Positions 56,520 to 64,000 of a DNA stretch of 64,000 nt are shown here, in pieces (positions within the stretch are counted from its first letter, which is position 1; every line of letters starts with the position of its first letter). The stretch comes from Prorocentrum cordatum (taxonomy: Eukaryota; Sar; Dinophyceae; Prorocentrales; Prorocentraceae). Below the pieces are notes generated by a model, which worked only from the letters and a program-made list of their open reading frames with translations, did no database searches and was not told where the DNA came from. The stretch lies in contig CAUYUJ010019350.1 in the NCBI GenBank assembly GCA_963575745.1, positions 50,001 to 114,000 on the forward strand. The letters are read 5' to 3'. The position numbers and the translations under genes were made by a program.

Positions 56520-56900
56520 ACGGAGGCGTGGCGGCGCGCTCCCCACTCGGGGTACACTCACGGCCTCGGCCCGGGAGGGCTCGGCTCGGTCAGCCAAGCG
56601 CTGTCGATGACGGGCATCAGTCCGCTGATCGTGGCCAGCCGAACACCAGGTGCTCAGCCTGATGCTGCGAGGCGGGGGTTTGTGCACGCGTGCACGGCCC
56701 AGGGAGCCCACGTTGTCCTGGGAGCCTAGGGGGGCGGTGGATGTGGGCACGTATGCGCCCCAGGGTGTCCGCGTCGCCGCACCAGGGGCCCGGTTCCCCC
56801 GACAACGCTCGGAGGCGTGGCGGCGCGCTCCCCGCGCGCGGCCCCCCCACGCGCATGAGGGCCGGGCTGGGTCAAGCAAGCGCTGCTAATTACAGGCATC
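56520..56900. repeat. Tandem duplication around GGAGGCGTGGCGGCGCGCTC
   Basis: GGAGGCGTGGCGGCGCGCTC, then GGTCA(G/A)(C)CAAGCGCTG and GGCATCA occurs at 56522 and again at about 56811, giving a period near 290 bp. From 56901 to 57410 no gene is supported. Confidence 0.6.
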
Positions 56901-57410
56901 ACTCCGGCGATGCTGCTGACGGATGTCGGCCGCAGGCAAAAGTGCCCTGTACTGCGCGGTCTACCGATCGCTGCGAGCGGCGTGGCAACGCTTCGCGGCC
57001 AGCGTGCTTGGGTTTGGCCCCGCCGAGGCCCCGAAAGCCGCGCATCAAGGGCCACTCTGGCAAGGGATCGCTCTTGCGTGTGGCCGACGCAGAGTGCCCA
57101 GACACTGATTTGTGTCCACTTCCCGATTTTTCCCTCGTTTCGGCATCCTTGGGTTGGCGGCGCGGTCCGCCACCTCGGAAAAGGTGTGATGCACGGTGCG
57201 CGGGCGCGCGGGTGCCAGGAGGAGTTCTGTACTCTTCCCTGGCGCACAGCACAACTGTCGCGAGGGCGAGACGCGCGGGCGGCGCGCCGCTCCTGCTGGG
57301 CCCTGGCCCGCGTCCTCGCGGGCGAACCCCGGCCGGGAAGGGAATAGTCGGCCCGATGCCGCCACCCCTGACCTAGAGGAACAAAAAAAACACGTAAACG
57401 TAATTTGTTT

Positions 57411-57516
57411 GAGCTCCGCGCGGATTTCTTGGATCGGCGCTGGACCCCCTCGCGCGCCAGGGGCGGCGCTGGAGGCGCCGACAGGGGGGCCGATCCAAGA
57501 AAGCCGCGCGGAGCTC
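57411..57516. repeat. 28-bp inverted repeat, 106-bp foldback
   Basis: GAGCTCCGCGCGGATTTCTT then GGATCGGC (57411-57438) is complementary to 57489-57516 with one mismatch. The GC-rich spacer can itself fold. I see no flanking target duplication. Confidence 0.7.
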
Positions 57517-58179
57517 CGAGAAACCATGGTTACACCATCCTTCGAGGCTTGCAAATGAGCACCAGCACCAACTTTTTGCGCACGCGGCTAGGCAAAGTTC
57601 CTGCGCCGGCGGAAGAGCCAACTAAACGGGGGCACCGTTGTAGCGAATTGTGCCACAATGCAAGAAAATTGAAAAGCGGGAGGGCGGCCGAAGGAGGGGG
57701 AGGAGGAGCAAGGGCCGCTCACGGGGACGGGTCACACCCGGAGCGCGTGGCGCGGCTGGCCCCGACGGCACGGTCTACGGCGGGGGCCCAACGGCGGCGG
57801 GGCGCAGTGCTGGTACCAGGACAGGTCCAATGGGTCAAGGGTGCGATGCAATCAGTGCCGGGGCCAACAGCTGGCCGGGGCCAACAGTTGATGGCGGGGC
57901 GTCCCCAAGGGTCGGGAGCGGGCGCGGTGTGCCCAGCAAGATGTTGGGCCGCTGTGGCGGCGGGCGACAAGACCAAGCCTGGAGCCCCAGCGCGGCGGCT
58001 GCGGGCAGCCAGTCAGCGGCATGGCGGCGCGCGGAGGGAGGGAGAGCGAACGGAGAGGGCGGAAGTGGACAGGGAGGAGAACGTCCCGCCTGCAGAAACC
58101 CGCAGGCGGGGCGGCGCCGTCGGGCAGCAGCAGCGGCGCCGGGGCTGCACCGGGGAGAAAACACCCTGCCTGCGCCCAG

Positions 58180-58960
58180 CGGGGGCTTCGGAGAGGCTCA
58201 CGCTGACTGGGTGGGCAGGGTGGGCCCGGCGCAAGCGGGGCGGCCGGAGGAGCTGGCAGCCGGCAGCCGGCAGCGGCGCCCAGAGGGCGGAAGGGCGGCA
58301 GAGTCGGTCCTCAAAGCGGGGGGCGAGGGAAGGGCAGCACCTAGCCGGTGCGTGGCGATGTGTAAGTGAGAGGTGGCCCCTCTACCCGGGTGGACAGGGT
58401 GGGCCGATGGGGGACAAGGGCGGCCACCATCGTCAAGGTAGACGGCAGCGGGCGCGCGCCTTGGCCGGCCAAGGCTGTGGCCGAAGCCAGCGCACCCACT
58501 CCAGCGAGCAAGGGCGGGGCAGGCGGGGGGGGTCACCGAACAGGTGCACGGCGGTATAAGTGAGAGAGAGAGAGAAGGAGAAAGAGAGATGGCACCCCTG
58601 CACGGGTGGACAAGGTGGGCCGCGTGGGAACAAGGGTGACCACCGCCGTCAAGTAGACAGCAGCGGGCGCGCCTTGGAAGGCCTTACTGCGGCCGAAGCC
58701 AGCGCCCCCAGCCCAAGCGGGCAGGGGGGGCGTGCGAGGGGGAACACCTGGCAGGTGCACAGCGACGGAAGTACAAAAGGCTGCCCCCTAGGACAGGGTT
58801 GGCCGCGGTGGGGAGGACAAGGGCGCTCACCGCGGTCAAGGTGGAGAGCACTGGGCGCACCTTGGCGCGCAAAACTGCGGCCCGGGCCCGCGCCTCCGGC
58901 CCGACTGGGCGTGGGGTGCAGGGGTCAGGCGCCGCGCAGGTGCCAGGCGGAGGGCACGGA
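58180..58960 (+). repeat. ~200-bp degenerate tandem repeat (~4 units)
   Basis: Each unit has GGTGGACA(A/G)GGTGGGCCG, GGACAAGGGCGGCCACC, GTCAAG(G)TAGA, GCGGGCGCGC and GGCCGAAGCCAGCGC. Units begin near 58200, 58390, 58605 and 58790. Frames through it and the GC-rich upstream stretch (57517-58179) are open but not protein-like. Confidence 0.65.
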
Positions 58961-59585
58961 GCGGCGGCGGCGGGACGCCGCAAGGCACGAGCCGCGGGGC
59001 GGCAAGGGGGAGGGAGGGAGGGACGGGGCACGGTCGAGCCGCGCACCGCCGGGTAGGCGGGCGCGCGGCACGAGCCGCCGTAGGCTCAGGAGAGGACCAA
59101 GTCGGCAGGAGCTGGACGTGGGGCAGGCTGGTGGCGTGAGTGCCCGCAGGGCCCGCCCAGGGTACGCGCTGGGCGCGTTGGGTGGCCGCTGGGAGGGCGG
59201 GGCATGTGGAGTTGTGGCTGGGCTGGTATGTATGGTGACTTCATGCTGGTGGCCTAGAGTGCGTACCTCTGCCCGTGTGGGCCCCTCGCCGCAGTGGTGA
59301 AGGTTTGCTCGGGCGGGGGGGTAGGAGAGTGCTCACGTTCGGCGGCGGAGGGGCTGGCGGGGGGCGCAGGATCGCAGGAGTCGCCGAAATCGATTTCACT
59401 GCGCGGGGGAAACGGCGTGGGCGGATGGTGGTTCTTGGCGGGGAGGGTGGCGGCACCCCGGGTGAGCCCTTCAGCGGGGGGGCGGGTGCTTGGGGCTGCG
59501 AGGGGTGGGGGCCCCCGCGGCGGGCCCTTCGGCGGAGCTGCTGGCCTCCCCCAGGGTGGTGTCGATTTGGTCGCCGTGTGGTGCG

Positions 59586-60910
59586 TCAATGTTGAACGCT
59601 GCCGGGGGGGGGCCTGCCCTGGTTTTGTTGTGGTTGGGCATGGTGCTGGGATGGGCAGCCGCGTTCGGGTCGTAGCGGGCCAGCATCGGGGACTGTAGGT
59701 CTCGGATTCCCAAAGAGGCTAGGAAGCCGAGGAAGAACTCCTGGCTGCACCCGGTTGGGATCCTGGCCTATATCGCGAGCCTGCCAGTGAGTGTTCAGGC
59801 GGAGGGCGTTCCACAGATCTGCCACTTGCTCCTGTTTGCCTTCGGCGGGCTGGGTCTTTTGCCTTCGGAGGTAGGCGACTAGGTGCGCCAAGGCAGCTCA
59901 TCTCCCGTCCCACTGCGTTCCTTCTGGGATCCCGCTGTTGAGGATGGTGGTGCCGTATATGCGCGCGAGGAAGCCTTTACAGTCGTCTTCCGTCCAGGCC
60001 CTTGGGTCCCGCGGGGTGGCCTGTTGGGAGGGTGAGTGCTGGTCCGGTAGGGAGTCAATCTACACCCGCCAGGCCTCGTCAACGTTGTGGTGCAGCGCCA
60101 GGGCGTGATGAACCATGACGTGCGCAATGGTACTATGAGCCCTCCCTTCTTGGCCGTCTGGGAGGATCGCTGTGCCCGCTTCCAGGGATTCGACGCTCCT
60201 GTTGACGAGGCTTGAGCATGGGGGTGGCGCAAGGTCTGGGCGGTCGGTGAGGATGCCCCCGGCCGCGTGGTGGGCAACAGGGGTCGGGGCAGCGCCCTGG
60301 TGTAGGGAGGCGTCCACACTGTGGAGCAGGGCGGGTGACCTGCCCCCTCGCTGGGGCTGTGGGCAGGTCTCGCCTCGCGGGCTGGATCTGGCCCACGCGG
60401 CGGCGGCTGCCGGCGGAGCAGGGGCACACTATCGATTTTGATGCTGGTGTCAACATCTAAGCATCCGACGTTCTGCGTTCCCCGAAGACCGGCGATCTGG
60501 GGAAGCGGCCCGAGCAGGGTGCCGGGAGTAGGCTGCGGGGGAGGAGCTGGAGCTGGGCACGCTGCGAGGGCGCAGCGCAGCGGATCATCCTTTTTGTGGG
60601 GGGGAGGACGACACAGACAGAAGTCGTACGCCCAAGGCGCGTCGGCACGCGCACACGCATACACTACCCACGACGCTCCCTCAATCGCCGTCTCCAAGCG
60701 TGAGGATACAGGCGCCAGATCTTGTGTAGCCTGTCTCCGTCCCAGCATGTACGCATGCAGTCCCGGGAACTTCGTCCACTCCAGCCTTGGCGCCCACTCC
60801 CAGCCTCGGCGCTTACGCCCAGCCATGGCGCGCCCCGAGGAGGGAGGAGAGCGGCGAACAACCGCGAGGCTCCAATCGTGCTGCCACGAGTCGACTCCAA
60901 GCCCCTGCAA
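59586..60910 (-). pseudogene. Decayed protein-coding sequence, unknown family
   Basis: The minus strand reads as protein-like sequence in two frames. The first (about 60910-60420) includes WEWAPRLEWTKFPGLHAYML, LETAIEGASWVVYACARADA and a CLCRPPPHKKDDPLRCALAA cluster. Near 60420 the protein-like reading moves to the frame carrying LLHSVDASLHQGAAPTPVAH, STIAHVMVHHALALHHNVDE, AWTEDDCKGFLARIYGTTIL and AHLVAYLRRQKTQ, ending at a stop at 59586. That second frame contains two internal stops (at about 60060 and 59900). I do not recognise the family; it could be a dead mobile-element ORF or a decayed host gene. The mix of residues is unlike the low-complexity shadows elsewhere, which is the main reason for calling it. 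A spliced gene is an alternative, but I cannot point to introns. Confidence 0.4.
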
Positions 60911-61382
60911 ACCGGGTGTTCGTAAACGGGGTGGTAGCTAAGGGTGCGTTTTCAATTGTGCCTTCGAAAAATCGACTTGCCGCGCACAAGAGCGAGGTAA
61001 TCCCCCCCGCCCAGAGTCATGATGATGTATCGACGATTTCGTCGTCCCGATTTATCGCGCACTAGTGCGAGGCAAATGCCCCAATCACCCCGTACTCGCT
61101 CGTGGAGGCCCCTTAGCCACCACCCCGCTTACCAACATCCCGTTTGCAAGGGGGCCTGGCCGCTGCTTCCCGCGAGCGCCGGCCTGGGCGGGCCCTGCCC
61201 CCGCGGACCGACAGGCGCGCGGCGCGGCGGGCTCGTGACTCGGCCAGGGCTCGGGATCCCGACCGCCCCCCGAAGGCGCCCGAGGGCTGCGCCGGGGCGG
61301 CGCCCCCGGCGGCGGGGGCACGGCCCGGCGCGGGGGGCTTCCCACGCCTGAGGATGTGCGGAGGGGGAGGGGAGGCCTCCTC
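60911..61382. other. No gene or repeat recognised
   Basis: GC-rich sequence; an ATGATGTATCGACGATTTCG stretch is present without repeats. Frames are short or low-complexity. Confidence 0.45.
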
Positions 61383-61475
61383 CTGCTGCTCCTCCTCCTC
61401 TTCCTTCTCCTCCTCCTCCTCCTCCTCCTCCTCCTCCTCCTCCTCCTCCTCCTCCTCCTCCTCCTCCTCCTCCTC
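61383..61475. repeat. (CTC)n microsatellite
   Basis: About 80 bp of CTC after a CTGCTCCTC lead-in. From 61476 to 62340 no gene is recognised. Confidence 0.95.
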
Positions 61476-62340
61476 TGATTAATTCAGTGCCTCGCCGCGG
61501 CTTTCGTGCTTCGGTGCCGTCGGGAAGAAGCGGAGGCAGAGCTCGAGAGTCAGGGCAACCCTGGGAAGCTGGACCGGCCCTCCGTCGAAGCGTTATGGAC
61601 ATCTAGAACGAGACATGCATACGACAGGATTCCTGAATGCGTGCGATCCGACTGGTTGTCGACTTCTTGGGGGGCTCCAAACATGCGTTTCGCCTTTCGT
61701 CCACGTGTCAACGTGGGGTGGGGAAGACATGAATCTGGAGAGGCCGCTGGGTTTGGCCGAGGTCCCTCAGTGGTGTCCTGTCCAGAAAAGTCCTGAGGAG
61801 AATCGCCCCTCCGCTCACGTGCTTGCCCCAGTCTCCCACACCATACCCTTCTCCCCCTGAACTCCGATACTCCCTCATGGATGTTCGACCTCTTCCCGAG
61901 CCATCTCTCCATCGCAATTTCATTATGCTTTGCGCAGCTGCCGCCCGTCGCTTCCAACTGTTTCACATTCTCCCTTCTCGTCCCCGCCCACCCTTCATCC
62001 TAACCCTGAGCTCCTATCGCCCAGGGATGCTGCACCGCCCACGTCCCCCACGCGCCATGCCCCTTCCCTGGCAGGCTTGGGCGAACAAAAAGATACCGAT
62101 ACCGCTGCTCTCGGAGCTTGGCTGGGGCGCCCTCTGACAAGGATCACGAAGCGAAAGCAGCCGTGGCGACGAGGGGCAGAAAGCGATATAGGTATCATCC
62201 CCTCGTCCGAAGGCTGGCCACGTCTTGCCCTCGCCCTACCCTCCCGCGTCCCAACCGCCCTCTATTCCCGATTCACCCCCCCTCGTTCTTCCGATGCACG
62301 CCTCCCGCCAACACTAGAGGCCTCCAAAACTGAGGTCCGA

Positions 62341-62470
62341 GCAGATGGGGTCGAAGGGTTCCGCCGCATCGCCGATGCATCGGCGACGTCGGGGATGCAT
62401 CGACGCCGTCGGCATGGAGAAAGTCGGGCCCCCCATCGAGCCGCATCGCAGATGTATCGGCCATGCGGAG
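62341..62470. repeat. GATGCATCG short repeats
   Basis: GCCGATGCATCGGCGACGTC and GGGATGCATCGACGCCGTCG, and looser copies to 62470. The units are partly palindromic. Confidence 0.5.
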
Positions 62471-62642
62471 CGATCCTTCGACCCCATCTACTCGGATCAC
62501 ATGGTTCCCAAACCACCGACGCCATGATTTTGTTCACCGCCGTGGTCCCGAAAGGCTTCGACCCGTTCCACGGGACCTGCGGTTCATCCTGAGACCCGCT
62601 TTTCGACGGCTCTGGGGCCAGGCAAGGGCCCCCAGAGGCCGA

Positions 62643-62700
62643 AAACAGCAGCAACAACAACAACAGCAGCAACAGCAGCAACAACAACAACAACAAAAGT
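62643..62700. repeat. (CAA)/(CAG)n microsatellite
   Basis: CAGCAGCAACAACAACAACA-type units, about 55 bp. Confidence 0.9.
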
Positions 62701-62798
62701 TGAAGCTTCCGCCGTGTTTCTCTCACGACGCGAAGGGGGGGTCTGGGGCCTAAAGATGCACGCCTGGGCAGGCAGAGAGAGGAGGCCCTCCCCGCCCA

Positions 62799-63124
62799 CA
62801 CGCAAGAGTGACCCTGGGCAGGCGTGACCTTTGCTGCGCGGCTACAGGGGACCGCGGGGGGGGGGCCCAGGACAAGCCAGTGCTGGATGGTCACGTGATC
62901 ACCCGCCACAATTCATGAACAGGACCGCCAATGTTGAACACACATCGGCCACACTCCGTCGCTTGTATAGGTAATACTGAGCCCCCCGATGCATGGCCAC
63001 CGCGATCGCCGCGGCGACCTCCCAAACCGATCCGAAGGTTTGGTTCGGGGTGGGATACCAGACAACGACTTGGGGGACCGCTGTGGCCCCCACCAAAGGT
63101 CACTCGGGCGAAGGGTCACACTCA
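62799..63124. mobile_element. TIR element, family C, copy 2 (~325 bp)
   Basis: The left end ACGCAAGAGTGACCCTGGGC with GTGACCTTTGCTGCG is mirrored by CACCAAAGGTCACTCGGGCG and AAGGGTCACACTCACGA on the right. The left interior GCGGCTACAGGGGACCGCGG matches the copy at 291-479. The middle is longer than in copy 1, with an ATGCATGGCCACCGCGATCG stretch. There is no credible ORF. Confidence 0.6.
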
Positions 63125-63249
63125 CGAGTCGCCGACCCCTCCTCTACTCCGCAGTGGCGGTGACCAGCGGCTCGTCTCCAAGCGCGGCGTCCGACGACGC
63201 CGTGGGCACGCGGTCGAACCTCGCAGCTCGAGGGAGGAGCCGCGGTTCG

Positions 63250-63362
63250 CAGGGAGAGGAGGAGGAGGAAGAGGAGGAGGAGGTGGAGGAGGGAGAGAAA
63301 GAGGAGGGAGAGAGAGGAGGAGGGAGAGAGGAGGGGGAGGAAGAGAAAGAGGATGAGGAGGG
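63250..63362. repeat. GAGGAGG/GAGAGA purine tract
   Basis: GGAGGAGGAAGAG, then GGGAGAGAGAGGAGG units. From 63363 to 63943 no gene is recognised. Confidence 0.85.
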
Positions 63363-63943
63363 TTGGCTGGGGATGGCCCATAAGGCGGCGTTCGCATCAT
63401 CAAGCACGGATGCTTCCAGTGAGGCTGGCCTGGCAGGAGAAGGCCTCCGCGACGGAACATCCCCACACCGACCATAGTGCCTCTAGGCGGGCAGGTCCAT
63501 GGCCACCTTTCGTGCCAGGAAAGCCCGCGATGGAGGGGACAGCGGCCGCGAGGAGTGGGATCGGCCGGCAGGGAGTCCGCATTTTAACTGCTGGGGGCTT
63601 CGCCCTGTCCCCCAGCCCCCGCCCTCAGAAAAGCGTGCGCTAAGCACCACAGCAGACCAGCAGTCAGGTAGGGGGAACGGAGACCCTCCTTGGGGAATAG
63701 AGGAGACCCCCTGCCCAGCCCAACCTGACCGACGTCGCACCCCGTTGCCGCAGCGTCACTACTGAAGAAAGGCCAGCGTGGAGGGACGGAGGGAAAGACG
63801 GACGAGGGGCGAGCGGATGGGGGACTAGAAGAGGAACTCCCCTCCCAACCCACCCCAGCCCGACACCCGCAACCCCTAGCAGAGGCCCGTCCTGCTCGAA
63901 TGGGGCCCTGTCGCGAAAGAAGCGCAAACGAAAGGGAGGGAGG

Positions 63944-64000
63944 GCGAAAGAGAGAGAGAGAGAGAGGGAAGGAGGAGGAGGAGGAGGAGGAGGAGGAGGA
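63944..64000. repeat. (GA)n then (GGA)n microsatellite at window edge
   Basis: GAGAGAGAGAGAG followed by GGA units running off the window. Confidence 0.95.

Noticed and set aside
57405-58559. 384-codon plus-strand frame
   Set aside because: Gly/Arg/Ala-rich with no domain, and passing through a foldback and the ~200-bp tandem repeat. It is open because of GC content.

Overview
This is GC-rich, low-gene-density, repeat-dominated nuclear DNA of a dinoflagellate. The strongest evidence is an exact 22-nt dinoflagellate spliced-leader (DinoSL) sequence on the minus strand at 26731-26752. It sits at the 5' end of a non-LTR retrotransposon whose ORF1 begins with a zinc finger. A Prorocentrum-like species is my guess from the style of the LINE and the microsatellite load; that is inference. 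I find no host gene that I can name, and no rRNA or convincing tRNA.

The one well-resolved locus lies at about 19.5-27.3 kb. A 7.2-kb LINE on the minus strand (19552-26752) encodes ORF1 (Zn finger, coiled coil), then EEP endonuclease, reverse transcriptase, a CCHC-like finger, RNase H and a Cys-rich C-terminal domain. It starts exactly with the spliced leader and ends in a short poly(A). It is flanked by a 13-bp target-site duplication with one mismatch, so the inserted molecule was a trans-spliced, polyadenylated mRNA. The LINE lies 13 bp inside a 168-bp TA-flanked inverted-repeat element (MITE), which itself lies inside a 32-bp satellite. Removing both insertions and one TA restores the 32-bp period exactly. 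Two frame breaks and an in-frame TGA suggest this copy is dead, or that the assembly has indels in homopolymers.

Elsewhere, 0-7 kb holds a terminal-inverted-repeat (TIR) element, short degenerate tandem repeats, a 1.5-kb (ATC)n tract and a 199-bp MITE. The 8-16 kb stretch is a hierarchical satellite: a module of about 0.7-0.9 kb present twice, and two 90-bp tandem arrays with shared leader and trailer sequences. A third 90-bp array lies inverted at 39.6-40.6 kb. From 16 to 19 kb there is a MITE and degenerate repeats. From 27 to 32 kb there are TTCGAA-containing repeats, a foldback element and purine microsatellites. From 32 to 56 kb a CCAAGA-type short satellite recurs at nine places in the window, along with ~150-bp and ~80-bp degenerate repeats, a 152-bp near-perfect palindrome with 7-bp direct repeats, and large (CTC)n/(GGA)n/(ATC)n blocks. 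From 56 to 64 kb there are GC-rich tandem duplications, a decayed protein-coding stretch (59.6-60.9 kb, minus strand) and a second copy of the TIR element seen at the left end of the window.

Most long open frames here are by-products of GC-rich sequence or of repeats whose unit length is a multiple of 3; they are not annotated as genes. All repeat boundaries and similarities were judged by eye, without alignment software.
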